In this document: positions 1-8,774 of the stretch, one piece after another | How the letters are laid out: each line of letters starts with the position of its first letter | Position numbering within the stretch: the first letter of the stretch is position 1 | From: Streptomyces sp. ISL-43 | Lineage (GTDB): Bacteria > Actinomycetota > Actinomycetes > Streptomycetales > Streptomycetaceae | Direction: 5' to 3' | Assembly: GCF_018614195.1 (NCBI RefSeq) | Contig: NZ_JAGGOT010000022.1 | Coordinates: 1-64,000, forward strand | Length of the DNA stretch: 64,000 nt | The notes under the pieces: generated by a model | What the model was told of the DNA's origin: nothing | Database searches by the model: none | Seen by the model: the letters and a program-made list of their open reading frames with translations, nothing else | Position numbers and translations under genes: made by a program

Positions 1-270
1 TTTAGACCGAAGCGCTACCTAACACCAGCGTGCTTCTCAACCAACCCGCAACAACCCCAGGTCAACCCACCCCCAGCCCCACGCAACCCGTTCTCACACG
101 ACCTGCAACACCCCAGCTCACCAGGCACCCGAGACACCAACAACCCTCCCCCTCAGCGACACATCATCAGCCCAGCCCGGCGCGAGACAGGCCTGGGTTC
201 ACCCGCGCGTGGGCGAACCCAGGCCGTGGCCGGTTCATCCCGGCCGGATGAACCGCACAGAAAATCCGTG
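1..270. other. C-rich non-coding stretch at window start
   Basis: I see no convincing gene here. The plus strand is strongly enriched in C and A, with many CAAC/CCAC words, and open frames through it have low-complexity Pro/Thr/Gln-rich translations that look spurious. It lies downstream of the minus-strand gene that ends at 271. Confidence 0.5.
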
Positions 271-660
271 TCAGAAACTCGGGCGAATCCCATAGTAGGG
301 ACCAATAATCTTTGCGAGTTTCCGCTGGATTGACCGCAGCAATCTGATTGTCGACGCGTCATCACGTCCTGTGGTGGTAGACCACTCAGTACCCGAGCCC
401 ACCAAATCACTCACGAATACAATCTCGGATGCCAGCAGCATGCGCGCCCAGTCCGCTGGCGCCAAACTTGCATCCTCGCTGAGCGATTTTCCCAACCTCT
501 CAGTTTCGCTTACGAGGTCGCGTGCATTGCGAAACCCCATACCGAACGCCATCTCGTCACTACACCTAGCCGGTCCGCTCCATTCAAGCAAGGATCGCCG
601 CAGTAGTGCAATCTCCGCCGATTCAAGAATCACGCTCGGCGCCAGAAAGTTATTAGACAT
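271..660 (-). CDS. Putative immunity partner of an orphan toxin module (hypothetical protein)
   Basis: A 129-residue soluble protein with no domain I recognise. Its ATG overlaps the stop codon of the upstream toxin-like frame by one base (TGATG at 658-662), so the two are translationally coupled. In polymorphic toxin systems the gene directly after a toxin C-terminal domain is normally the immunity protein, and that is the basis for this call. There is no signal peptide or membrane segment, so it would act in the cytoplasm. The surrounding 270-880 is visibly poorer in G+C than the rest of the window and uses more A/T-ending codons, which fits recent acquisition. The immunity role is inferred from position only. 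Confidence 0.5.
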   Translation of the reverse strand: MSNNFLAPSVILESAEIALLRRSLLEWSGPARCSDEMAFGMGFRNARDLVSETERLGKSLSEDASLAPADWARMLLASEIVFVSDLVGSGTEWSTTTGRDDASTIRLLRSIQRKLAKIIGPYYGIRPSF

Positions 661-895
661 CAGGTGAGCCCATCCCAGTAGGAATCAAGGTTAGTCGGCT
701 TAAATATTGTCCCAGCGTCAGGATCCATGGGATTGTGAATTACGACCGTTTTACCGTCCGGCCCAAGGTACGCCTTACGATTACCGCTAAGATCCTTCGT
801 CTTTGCCGGGCTTGTCATGACCTCTTCCGCGAGGCGCGCAAGGTCTTTCGTGCTCATGCCAGGGAAGTCGCCCGCATGCTTACCGCCTGCGTGCC
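660..895 (-). pseudogene. Orphan C-terminal toxin domain (5'-truncated polymorphic toxin)
   Basis: About 75 residues look like the tail of a polymorphic (RHS/CDI-type) toxin. The block begins GGKHAGDFPGM and continues through KAYLGPDGKTVVIHNP and GTIFKP to a final YWDGL. A compact charged C-terminal domain after a Gly-rich lead-in, directly coupled to a small gene, is typical of a toxin tip and its immunity gene. Upstream of about 895 the same frame runs antisense through a propeller gene, so the rest of the toxin is missing. I cannot name the toxin family. Whether anything starts translation of this remnant is unclear. Confidence 0.5.
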
Positions 896-897
896 CT

Positions 898-1446
898 GCC
901 CTGCGCAAGGCCGACGGCAACTGGACCACCTTCGGTGAGGTTGCCGCCGTCGCCGGACCGATCGGCACCGTGACCTCGATCGCCACCGCCAGCGCGGCCG
1001 GCCAGCTCCAGGTCGCGGCCGTCAGCGGCGGCAAGGCCTACCACACCATCCGCAACACCACCGGCAACTGGGGCACGTGGGGCAACGTCGCGCAGGCCGC
1101 CGGCGCCACCGGCCCCATCAACTACATCGCCATGGCCGGCGTCGGGGATGACGCCCACATCGTCACCTCCACCGACAGCGGCGCCAACCAGTACCACGCC
1201 ATGCGCAAGGCCAGCGGCAGCTGGGACCCCTTCACCAGCCTGAGCGGCGTCCTGGGCACCATCACCACCAGGTCCGTCAGCACCACCCACGTCAACGGCG
1301 AACTGCAGGTCGCCGTCGTCACCACCGCCAACCAGCCCCTGCACACCATCCGCCACGCCGACCGCACCTGGGCCCCCACCACACCGGTACCCGTCACCGG
1401 CATCAAGGGCAACCCCGGCAACATCACCATCACCGGCACCCTCTAA
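898..1446 (+). pseudogene. 3' remnant of a PLL-like beta-propeller protein
   Basis: About 180 residues made of recurring units of roughly 50 residues. Each contains an H-x-I/M-R-x-(A/T)-x-G-x-W core followed by a short Thr/Gly-rich strand, for example LRKADGNWTTFG, HTIRNTTGNWGTWG and HAMRKASGSWDPF. This matches PLL-like or sialidase-like propeller blades found at the C-termini of secreted Streptomyces enzymes and lectins. No signal peptide or plausible start precedes the first blade: the sequence before about 898 belongs to the opposite-strand toxin tail. I therefore call it a truncated gene end. A clear terminator follows its stop codon. Confidence 0.6.
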
Positions 1447-1461
1447 CACCGGGCCGTCCCT

Positions 1462-1498
1462 GGCCCTCCCCGCTCGGCTCCGCCGACCGGGGAGGGCC
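1462..1498. terminator. Hairpin terminator after the propeller remnant
   Basis: A perfect 11-bp inverted repeat, GGCCCTCCCCG at 1462-1472 and CGGGGAGGGCC at 1488-1498, has a 15-nt loop that can itself pair. It starts 16 bases after the propeller stop codon. There is no U-tract, as is usual for actinobacterial terminators. Confidence 0.65.
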
Positions 1499-1708
1499 GA
1501 CGTCCTTGACCATGGACAACATCTCGGGGTGCGGGGCCGCGTGAACCCCGACCTGGTGCAGGGCGCGGCCCCGGTCGGGTCCATGTCCCTGGCATTCAGA
1601 CCCGCACTGAGCTACCCCATGAGCGCCTCGCCTCCACGGATGCGCCCACAAGACCGACGGCCTCCTGCGTCTCTTCCGGAGCAGGCGCCATAGCGGGCCT
1701 TGATGCCT

Positions 1709-2239
1709 TCAGCGGGTGCTGCAGGGCGTCTGGGTTCCGGTGCCGAGGTGGTCTGCGAGGGCGAAGAGACATAGCCGCACGAGCTCGGGAAGGTGGCCGC
1801 CCTTCTGGAACAAGTCCATGAGGTAGAGCTCTCGCTCTTCAGCGATCTCTGGAGTGTTGAGGCTGGCGCGACGCTGCGCACGGAAGTCCGCCCACTCGGA
1901 GTCCTCGTGCTGGATGGTGCGGGACGCGTTGCGTATCCAGACCGGAAGCAGCCCGTCCACCAGGTTCGGGCACAGTTCGCGCAGCATGCCGATGACCGTG
2001 TCCGCGTCGGCGAAGGTGAGCTGCTCGACGAAAAGGAACTCGAAGTGCTCTCGATCACAGGGCGGCGTGGGCCCGTACTCCCCGTAGATGCAGTGCCCAT
2101 AATGCGTCGAACCGTCATGAAAGTAGGTTATCCGCCGGCGCCTACACACCCCCTCTCCTGGCCCGTCCCACTCCCCGCTGCACGAGGGTTGATTCCGCGT
2201 CCGTAAAATCTGCCGGATGGTTGACCACCTGATACCCAA
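1709..2239 (-). CDS. Hypothetical protein
   Basis: A soluble protein of up to 176 residues that I do not recognise. The convincing part starts near ITYFHDGS, and the C-terminal half is helical and rich in Glu/Arg/Leu. The longest frame starts at 2239, which would overlap the divergent acyltransferase gene by about 20 bases. A GTG about 30 codons further in (GVCRRRR) is an alternative start. There are no membrane segments or recognisable catalytic motifs. It faces away from the surface-glycan locus and nothing in the context suggests a role. Codon use is less GC-biased than in neighbouring genes. Confidence 0.5.
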   Translation of the reverse strand: MGIRWSTIRQILRTRNQPSCSGEWDGPGEGVCRRRRITYFHDGSTHYGHCIYGEYGPTPPCDREHFEFLFVEQLTFADADTVIGMLRELCPNLVDGLLPVWIRNASRTIQHEDSEWADFRAQRRASLNTPEIAEERELYLMDLFQKGGHLPELVRLCLFALADHLGTGTQTPCSTR

Positions 2240-3380
2240 CCCATATCGCGCGGATGTTGCGGCACCGGCCTCAACCGCCGCAAAACGTCCGAGACTTGCC
2301 GCTTTGGACGGGCTGCGACTTATTGCGGCTCTTATGGTGGTTTTCCATCACTATGTGGGATTTGGCGGCAGCGCCGAGGCCGCCAAGAACGCTTGGACCA
2401 AGCCGGTGGACGTGGTCTTCCCCACCGCCTCGTGGCTGGCTTCCTACACCTGGACCGGGGTCGAGTTCTTCTTCATCATCAGCGGCTTCGTCATCTGCAT
2501 GAGCAGCTGGGGGCGCAGCCTGGGTGAGTTCTTCACCTCCCGGGTGGTCCGGCTCTACCCCGCGTACTGGTTCGCCATCCTGGCGACCACGGTCGTGGTC
2601 ACGCTCTGGCCGATGGTCGCGCAGCGCCTGAGCCTGCAGGGCGTGCTCGTCAACGCCACCATGCTGCAGGAGCCCTTCGGCGTCGGTTCGGTGGACGCCG
2701 TCTACTGGACCCTGTTCGCGGAATTGCGCTTCTACCTGCTGTTCGCCCTGGTGGTGTGGAAGGGCGTCACCTACCGCCGGGTGGTCCTCTTCTGTGCGCT
2801 GTGGACCGTCGCCTCGGTGCTGTCCCTCTCCGTACACGCGCCCAAGATGGCCCGGTACATCCTGATACCCGAGTTCTCGCCCTACTTCATCGCCGGCATC
2901 GCGATGTACCTGATGCACCGCTTCCGGCCGACCATGCTGCTGTGGGGCATCGTCGCGATCTCGTGGCTGTTCTCGGTTCGCCAGGTCAGCCTCTACAACG
3001 AAGGTCTGGCCGTCTACCTCGGCCGGACGATGGACGCCAAGCCGGCGATCGTGCTGATGACGCTGGGCTACCTGGTGATGATCGTTCTCGCCCTCGGCGG
3101 GCTGTCCTGGGTACGGGGCAAGTGGCTCACCGTGGCCGGCGCCATCACCTACCCGCTCTACCTGCTCCACGAGGACATCGGCTGGACCGGCATCCGGCTG
3201 CTCCGCAACCACCTGTCGCCATGGACCCTGGTCGCCGTGATCACGCTCGGCATGCTCATCGTCTCCTGGCTGGTCCACCGCCTCGTCGAGCGCCCCGCCG
3301 CCGCGATCCTCAAGCGCGGCCTCACCGACGGCCTCACCTCCCTCCGCCGCAACTCCCCCACGGCGAAGGAACTCGGGTGA
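2217..3380 (+). CDS. Acyltransferase 3 family membrane protein, copy 1
   Basis: A 387-residue multi-pass protein of the OafA/YrhL-type acyltransferase 3 family, which moves acyl groups onto extracytoplasmic sugars or lipids. The hallmark N-terminal block is present: LAALDGLRLIAALMVVFHHY with the conserved HH pair in the first membrane helix. Then come FFIISGFVI and the R-x10-R type segment SRVVRLYPAYW. About ten membrane helices follow, ending in SWLVHRLVERP. There is no C-terminal SGNH domain, so it is the membrane-only form. The gene is the first of a probable operon, overlapping the next start as GTGA. A close paralogue of identical length lies at 8775-9938. The acceptor is unknown; context suggests a cell-surface glycan. 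Confidence 0.9.
   Translation: MVDHLIPNPYRADVAAPASTAAKRPRLAALDGLRLIAALMVVFHHYVGFGGSAEAAKNAWTKPVDVVFPTASWLASYTWTGVEFFFIISGFVICMSSWGRSLGEFFTSRVVRLYPAYWFAILATTVVVTLWPMVAQRLSLQGVLVNATMLQEPFGVGSVDAVYWTLFAELRFYLLFALVVWKGVTYRRVVLFCALWTVASVLSLSVHAPKMARYILIPEFSPYFIAGIAMYLMHRFRPTMLLWGIVAISWLFSVRQVSLYNEGLAVYLGRTMDAKPAIVLMTLGYLVMIVLALGGLSWVRGKWLTVAGAITYPLYLLHEDIGWTGIRLLRNHLSPWTLVAVITLGMLIVSWLVHRLVERPAAAILKRGLTDGLTSLRRNSPTAKELG
2727..2822 (+). repeat. Near-identical tract shared with 9291-9386
   Basis: These 96 bases match 9291-9386 in the paralogous acyltransferase with one difference, C at 2797 versus T. Sequence on either side differs at many wobble positions and several codons. It encodes RFYLLFALVVWKGVTYRR and the following helix. 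Confidence 0.85.
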
Positions 3381-4657
3381 GATGGTCCCACGGCAGCGTT
3401 GCCGATCTCCTGACAGGCCGGAACAACAGCATGGGCCTGCTCCGTCCATGTCTTTCCATAGCGGTGCTCGTCGCTCACGCACGCATCCTGGGCTTCGACC
3501 GGGCGGAGTTCGGCCACTCCTTCACCCACGGCCAGACCGACCTGGGTAAATGGGCGGTCTACGGATTCTTCATCCTCTCAGGGATCCTCGTCACCCGCAG
3601 CGGTGCCCGCCTCCCACTCGGCCGGTTCCTCTGGCACCGGGCACTGCGCCTACTGCCGGGCCTGTGGGTGTGTCTGTTCCTCACCGCGTTCCTAGCGGCC
3701 CCGCTCGTGTACTGGCGGGTACACGGAACACTGGACGGCTTCCTGGGCCATTCGCACGGCCCGCTCGAGTACCTGCGGTCGAACTGGCGAGTCGCGCTTC
3801 ACCAGCTGGACGTATCGGATGCCATGGCAGACGCGGTCCAGGCCGGCCTCGCACACGACGGCGGCATCAACGGGGCGCTGTGGTCGCTGTACAGCGAGGT
3901 CTTCTGCTACTTAGGTATCGCCGTGCTGGCCGTGACCGGGGTCCTTACCCGGGCTCGCCGGGTCGTCTTGGTGGGCGCCCTCGTTCTGGGATGGCTCGTC
4001 ATCCGCCAGGCGGGATCCGGCCGGTTCTGGGCGGGCCCGCAGGACAGCTCCTATCCCCAGTACTTCTTCATCCCGCTGTTCGGATCGCTCAACCCGGGGT
4101 GGATCATCTACCTCGGATTCGCGTTCGCCCTGGGCGCCGTCATCGAGATGTACAAAGAACGCATCGCCGTCAGCGACGCCCTCGGGATCATGTCACTGCT
4201 GGTCCTGCTCGCCGGCGCACGCTACGGATACCTCTTCGTCGTAGGCCTGCCCGCTTTCGCCTACCTCCTGGTATGGCTCGCGGTACGCCTCCCAGCGCCC
4301 TTTCGCCGGATCGGTGCACGCCACGACTACTCGTACGGCATCTACATCTACGGCTTCGTCTGCCAGCAAGTACTCCTCGTCTACGGTTTCGCCCGCTGGG
4401 GCCTGATCCCCTACCTCGCCGCGTGCCTCGCACTGACCACTGTGCTTGCCGTGCTGTCCTGGCACTGCGTCGAACGCCCCGCGATGCGACTCAAGGACGT
4501 CTGGAAACCCGGCCCGACACCAACGCAGACAAAACCAGCCGACCAGCCAGGCCCCACCACGCCCCCGGGGTCGTGGGCTCGCCAACAGCACCCGCCGTCC
4601 GACAGCAGCCTCGCAACCGATCCCGACACGGTGAGCGCCCGGCAATCCCAGGTCTGA
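3377..4657 (+). CDS. Acyltransferase 3 family membrane protein, divergent type
   Basis: A 426-residue acyltransferase 3 protein, distant from the two 387-residue paralogues. I chose the GTG at 3377 because it overlaps the previous stop as GTGA and gives the family's usual N-terminus: a Gly-Arg-Asn-Asn-Ser segment followed by LLRPCLSIAVLVAHARI, with the catalytic-type His in helix 1. YGFFILSGILVTRS and WHRALRLLPGLW follow, then about ten membrane helices and an SWHCVERPAMR ending. The last 55 or so residues are a Pro/Gln/Thr-rich tail. Codon 179 is TTA (3911-3913), rare in Streptomyces and read by the bldA tRNA, so translation may be developmentally limited. Likely substrate: a surface polysaccharide or lipid-linked glycan. 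Confidence 0.88.
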   Translation: MRWSHGSVADLLTGRNNSMGLLRPCLSIAVLVAHARILGFDRAEFGHSFTHGQTDLGKWAVYGFFILSGILVTRSGARLPLGRFLWHRALRLLPGLWVCLFLTAFLAAPLVYWRVHGTLDGFLGHSHGPLEYLRSNWRVALHQLDVSDAMADAVQAGLAHDGGINGALWSLYSEVFCYLGIAVLAVTGVLTRARRVVLVGALVLGWLVIRQAGSGRFWAGPQDSSYPQYFFIPLFGSLNPGWIIYLGFAFALGAVIEMYKERIAVSDALGIMSLLVLLAGARYGYLFVVGLPAFAYLLVWLAVRLPAPFRRIGARHDYSYGIYIYGFVCQQVLLVYGFARWGLIPYLAACLALTTVLAVLSWHCVERPAMRLKDVWKPGPTPTQTKPADQPGPTTPPGSWARQQHPPSDSSLATDPDTVSARQSQV

Positions 4658-4855
4658 CTGCGTGACAGCGGTACCCGTGAGTACTTTGTCGCGGCGTAAA
4701 GGGACCTGTGTCACCCCACGGGCCGCACGCTAAGCAGCTGATATGATCATGGGAATCGTATCCAGGCATTCGCCTGATTCACATCTGGATGGGCCGTCGG
4801 TTCGCTCCGAGCCTTTTTCGACGCTCTTATTGGTATTGGGGACAGACGGCCAGTC

Positions 4856-5890
4856 ATGCACGACGCAACAGTCTCGACGCGCAACGAGTCCGGACCTCCG
4901 CATCCCACGCTGTCGGTCGTCATCCCGATATACAACGAGCAAGAGGCGTTGCCGCTGACCGTGGCCCGGCTGCGTCCGATCTTGGACGGGCTGGGCGTGG
5001 ACTACGAGGTCGTCGGCATAGACGACGGCAGCACCGATGCCACCCCGTTCATCCTGCAGAAGATCCGCCAGGACTGGCCCGAGCTGCGCATCGTTCGCTT
5101 CTCCCGCAACTGCGGGCACCAGGCCGCGCTGACGGCGGGCATTCACCGGGCCTACGGCGCGTATGTCGTCAGCATCGACGCGGATCTGCAGGATCCACCG
5201 GAGAAGATCGCGGAGATGTTCACGCTGGCCCGCGAGCAGGACCTGGACATCGTCTACGGGGTGCGCGGAGACCGCGGTACCGACACGTTCTTCAAGCGGC
5301 GCACGGCCGGAGCTTATTACTGGCTGATGCGTAAACTCGTCGGCAAGGACATGCCGAACCAGGCCGGCGACTTCCGTCTCCTGAGCCGGGCAGCCGTCGA
5401 CGCGCTGAAGTCCCTGCCTGAGCACCAGCCGGTCTACAGGCTCCTCGTGCCGTGGCTCGGCTTCCGCAGCGGCGAGGTCGTCTACGTCCGCGAGGAGCGG
5501 GTCGCCGGCAGCACGCACTACCCGCTGTCCAGGATGGTGCGCCTCGCCCTCGACAGCATCACGAACTTCTCCGCGGCCCCGCTGCGTCTCGCGACCTGGC
5601 TCGGCCTGCTGAGCTTCCTGGTTTGCTTCTTCCTGGCGGTCTACACGGCTCTGCAGCACACGTTCGGCTCGACCGTGCCCGGCTGGTCCTCGCTGTTCAT
5701 CGGCATGCTCTTCATCGGCGGTGTCCAGCTGATCTGCGTGGGCCTGCTGGGTGAGTACATCGGGCGGATCTACTCCGCCGTCCAGGCCAGGCCGGCCTAC
5801 TTCATCGGCTACGACTCCGCGGCGCAGGACGGCACCGAGGGAGCCGAGACCCCCGCGGCAGGCTCCAAGACCTCTGCGTACGCGGCCTGA
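4856..5890 (+). CDS. Polyprenyl-phosphate glycosyltransferase, family 2 (DPM1/GtrB-like)
   Basis: A 344-residue family 2 glycosyltransferase with a C-terminal membrane anchor. The GT-A domain has the nucleotide-binding LSVVIPIYNEQEALP start, DDGST at 56-60 and the metal-binding SIDADLQDPP at 107-115. The QAGDFRLLSR block typical of dolichol-phosphate-mannose synthase and GtrB-like enzymes follows. Two membrane hairpins, roughly residues 245-305, end in GLLGEYIGRIY, another GtrB hallmark. Enzymes of this type load a sugar onto undecaprenyl or polyprenyl phosphate on the cytoplasmic face, for use outside by GT-C transferases. The next gene encodes such a candidate, 43 bases downstream. Confidence 0.9.
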   Translation: MHDATVSTRNESGPPHPTLSVVIPIYNEQEALPLTVARLRPILDGLGVDYEVVGIDDGSTDATPFILQKIRQDWPELRIVRFSRNCGHQAALTAGIHRAYGAYVVSIDADLQDPPEKIAEMFTLAREQDLDIVYGVRGDRGTDTFFKRRTAGAYYWLMRKLVGKDMPNQAGDFRLLSRAAVDALKSLPEHQPVYRLLVPWLGFRSGEVVYVREERVAGSTHYPLSRMVRLALDSITNFSAAPLRLATWLGLLSFLVCFFLAVYTALQHTFGSTVPGWSSLFIGMLFIGGVQLICVGLLGEYIGRIYSAVQARPAYFIGYDSAAQDGTEGAETPAAGSKTSAYAA

Positions 5891-5933
5891 TCCCGAGACG
5901 GCCCAGGCGCGACGGGCGAGGAGAGACAACAGC

Positions 5934-8312
5934 ATGGCTACCACCACGATCGCCGCCTCTGAGCGGGAGGCCGCCCACGCCGACCGGGCCCAAGCCGGAA
6001 GGGCCCTCGGGCACGGGTTCCGGCCGTTCCTGCCGGGCATCGCCGCCTACCTGGTGCTCGTGGGGCTGCTGTTGCTGGCCGATACCTCCGTGAGTGACAT
6101 AGCCAGGTACACGGGCTACGCGCTCTGGGGCGTCATGCTCCCGGGCACCCTGGTGTTCCGGGCACTGCGCCGCCACCCGCACACCCTGGTCGAGGACCTC
6201 GCGTTCGGTGTAGCCACCGGGCTCGCCCTGGAACTGGCCGCCTGGTACGTCCTGGTCTCGCTCGGAGTCCAGTCGCTCGCCACCGCCTGGCCGCTCCTCG
6301 TGGTGATCCTCTTCCTCGCGGTTCCGGGCTTGCGCAAGCACTGGCGTCCTCGTGGCTACGCCCCCACGTCCCCCGGCTGGTCCTGGTCGGTCTCCGGGCT
6401 GGTCATGTTCACCGGTGCGTACTTCTACCAGGACTTCCTGTCGAAGTACCCGGCCCTGTCCGACACGGAGACCTCGCGGATCTTCGGCGATCTGCCGTAC
6501 ATGCTGTCGCTCGCCGCGAATGCGAAGAGCAACGCCCCCCTGACCTTCCCCCAGGCAGCCGGCGAACCGCTCCATTACCACTGGTTCTCCTTCGCCCACA
6601 TGGCCATGACCTCCATGGTCGGCCACATCGACCTGCCCGTAGTCCAGACCCGGCTCATGGTCCCCGCACTCACCGCGCTCGCCGTGGTGCTCACCGCCGT
6701 GGTGGCCCGACGGCTCACCGGCCGTGCCTGGGCCGGGCCGCTGGCCGCCGTCCTGCTCTTCGTCGTCACCGAGTTCTCGGGCGTCTACCCGAACAACGTG
6801 GACACCTGGACCCTCGGCGCCGCGTCCGTCCGGCTGATGTACTGGTCGAGCCAGTCCTACACCTACAGCCAGCCTCTCCTGATCGCGCTGATGGGCGTCA
6901 TCGGTGAGGCATTGCTCCGACGCGGCCGGGGAGCCGAGAGCACGCCCGACGCTGTTCCTCCGCTCGGCCGCGGACTCTTCGTCCTGGCCGCCGCGTTCGC
7001 GCTGGCCTCCAGCGCGGCCAAAGCCAGCACGCTGCCGGTCACCATCGCCGGACTGGCCCTCGCCGGACTCGTCCTGCTCATCACCACCCGCCGCGTCCCG
7101 TGGACGGTGGTCGGACTCGGTACGATCCTCGGCCTCGCCCAGCTCTTCGCGACGGCGGTGATCTTCAAGTTCGAGACCTACGGCCTGCGGGTGATACCGC
7201 TGGGCAACCTCGCCCCCTTCTGGTCCGACCAGCAGAACAAGCGACCCGAGCTGGTCCAGGCCCTGGTGGCCGGGGCGGCGGTGTTCGCGTTCGTACTTCA
7301 CCACCAGATCAAGCTGGTCGGCATGATCCCGCTGATCTGGCGCAGACGGTTCAAGCTCGACCCCCTCCAGTGGTTCCTGCTGGGTGCCACCGTGGCGGGA
7401 CCTTGCGCGTACTTGCTGGTTCACGGATACAACGCCAGCTACTTCACCATGGCCTCCCTGCCGTTCGGAGCGGTCCTCTCGGCCTGGGGCTTCTGCGAGG
7501 CCTTCGACCGCGCCGCGCTGCCCCGCCGGGCCAAGGCGGCGCTCGCCGTGGGCACCGTGGCCTTCATCGCACTGCTCACCTACGTGATCTACCGCTACTC
7601 GGCCGGGTGGAGGGCCTACGTCGTACGCGAGTTCGCCGACGGCGACCCACACAAGACCTACGCCCTGCTGCTGCCCCTCCTTCTCGCGGGCGCGGCGTTG
7701 GCCGCGGTCCTGCTCGTCTGCACCCTCCTGTGGTGGGCCGCCGGCCGGGTACTACCCGCACTGCGCGGCCGGGGCTCCGTCGTGCTGATGACCGTGGTCC
7801 TAGCGGCGGGCGCACCGGGCGTATTCCACGACGCTCTCCAATCCCGCAAGGACTGGTGGCACGGTTCCTGGACACTGCCCGCATCCCAAGTCGATGCGGC
7901 GCGCTGGATCCGCGCGCACAGTAACCCCAAGGACGTGTTGGTCACCAACAGCCACAGCTGGGAATGGAACCTCTCCCACGGGCCGAGTTCCGAGAACACC
8001 CGCTCAATGTGGCTCAGCGCCTACTCCGAGCGGTCGGTCCTGATCGAGGGCTGGGCCTATGCGCCCCGGATGGTGGCACTGACCCACGGCGCCAGCGCGT
8101 ACGACGGCCTGTTCTGGGACCAAGACCTCTTTAAAATCAACGAGGCCTCCGTATACCAACCCACCGCGGCCATCCTGCACCGGCTGCACGACGAATACCG
8201 GGTCCGCTACATCGTGGTCCTCCGTGCGATGGGCACCGAGTCACCACACCTGGGAGAACTCGCAGAGAAGGTGTTCGACAACCAACGAGTCGGCATCTAC
8301 CGAATCCAGTAA
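5934..8312 (+). CDS. Large multi-pass membrane protein, putative GT-C glycosyltransferase
   Basis: A 792-residue integral membrane protein with about 12-14 helices and a C-terminal soluble domain of about 150 residues. I start it at 5934 because that ATG is preceded by GAGAG and gives a short cytoplasmic lead before helix 1. After early helices there is an extracytoplasmic loop with DTETSRIFGDLPY, where acidic residues resemble the first-loop acid motif of GT-C enzymes. LHYHWFSFAH and YPNNVDTWT follow. The C-terminal domain contains VDAARWIRAHSNPKDVLVTNS, common in membrane mannosyltransferase-like proteins. Its place after a polyprenyl-phosphate sugar synthase suggests it uses the lipid-linked sugar outside the membrane. 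No closer family assignment is possible by eye. Confidence 0.75.
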   Translation: MATTTIAASEREAAHADRAQAGRALGHGFRPFLPGIAAYLVLVGLLLLADTSVSDIARYTGYALWGVMLPGTLVFRALRRHPHTLVEDLAFGVATGLALELAAWYVLVSLGVQSLATAWPLLVVILFLAVPGLRKHWRPRGYAPTSPGWSWSVSGLVMFTGAYFYQDFLSKYPALSDTETSRIFGDLPYMLSLAANAKSNAPLTFPQAAGEPLHYHWFSFAHMAMTSMVGHIDLPVVQTRLMVPALTALAVVLTAVVARRLTGRAWAGPLAAVLLFVVTEFSGVYPNNVDTWTLGAASVRLMYWSSQSYTYSQPLLIALMGVIGEALLRRGRGAESTPDAVPPLGRGLFVLAAAFALASSAAKASTLPVTIAGLALAGLVLLITTRRVPWTVVGLGTILGLAQLFATAVIFKFETYGLRVIPLGNLAPFWSDQQNKRPELVQALVAGAAVFAFVLHHQIKLVGMIPLIWRRRFKLDPLQWFLLGATVAGPCAYLLVHGYNASYFTMASLPFGAVLSAWGFCEAFDRAALPRRAKAALAVGTVAFIALLTYVIYRYSAGWRAYVVREFADGDPHKTYALLLPLLLAGAALAAVLLVCTLLWWAAGRVLPALRGRGSVVLMTVVLAAGAPGVFHDALQSRKDWWHGSWTLPASQVDAARWIRAHSNPKDVLVTNSHSWEWNLSHGPSSENTRSMWLSAYSERSVLIEGWAYAPRMVALTHGASAYDGLFWDQDLFKINEASVYQPTAAILHRLHDEYRVRYIVVLRAMGTESPHLGELAEKVFDNQRVGIYRIQ

Positions 8313-8774
8313 CCGACCGACGCCAACGCCAGGTACAGAGGTGGGCACAGCAACGAGCGCCCGCTCCAAACCCCGCCACATCGTCCACATCCAAGCGCAG
8401 CCGGCGCCGCACCTCGCCTCAGTCGATGGTCTGCGCTGACCTCGGCCACCAGGGTTTGGCGGTTCAACGTCAAAAACGTCAGTAGGTTCGACCCAATAGC
8501 CGGGTGATCTTCATACGCATCAGGGCCGGGCGGCGGTGAGCCCTCCCTGTCAGCCGTGGCAGAGACATCCCGCTTTGTCGGGTTAGAGTCAGAAGGCCCA
8601 AATAGGAGTTCCCCCGTCGGAACGATCATCGGCGGCGCCCCCGCGCTGGTCGACGCCTCCCACCAGCTCCGCGACAAGGGCCCTCGGCACGCGTTCGTGG
8701 TCCACGACGACATCCATCGGCCAGACCGCATGCGCCGCGGCCGCCCGGCGCAGGTTCTTAGTAGCATCTGCGAG
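8313..8774. other. Intergenic region upstream of acyltransferase copy 2
   Basis: There are 462 bases without a gene I can support. Open frames cross it on both strands, including an in-frame extension of the downstream acyltransferase back to 8556, but their translations do not resemble any family and the acyltransferase paralogue has no such extension. No terminator or clear promoter was recognised. Confidence 0.5.

Noticed and set aside
2254..4665. Several long overlapping frames antisense to the acyltransferase genes
   Set aside because: They are typical high-GC shadow frames; only the chosen frames contain membrane helices and acyltransferase 3 motifs.
8556..8774. Longer start for acyltransferase copy 2
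   Set aside because: The paralogue of identical length begins at the position equivalent to 8775, and the 73 extra residues resemble nothing in the family.
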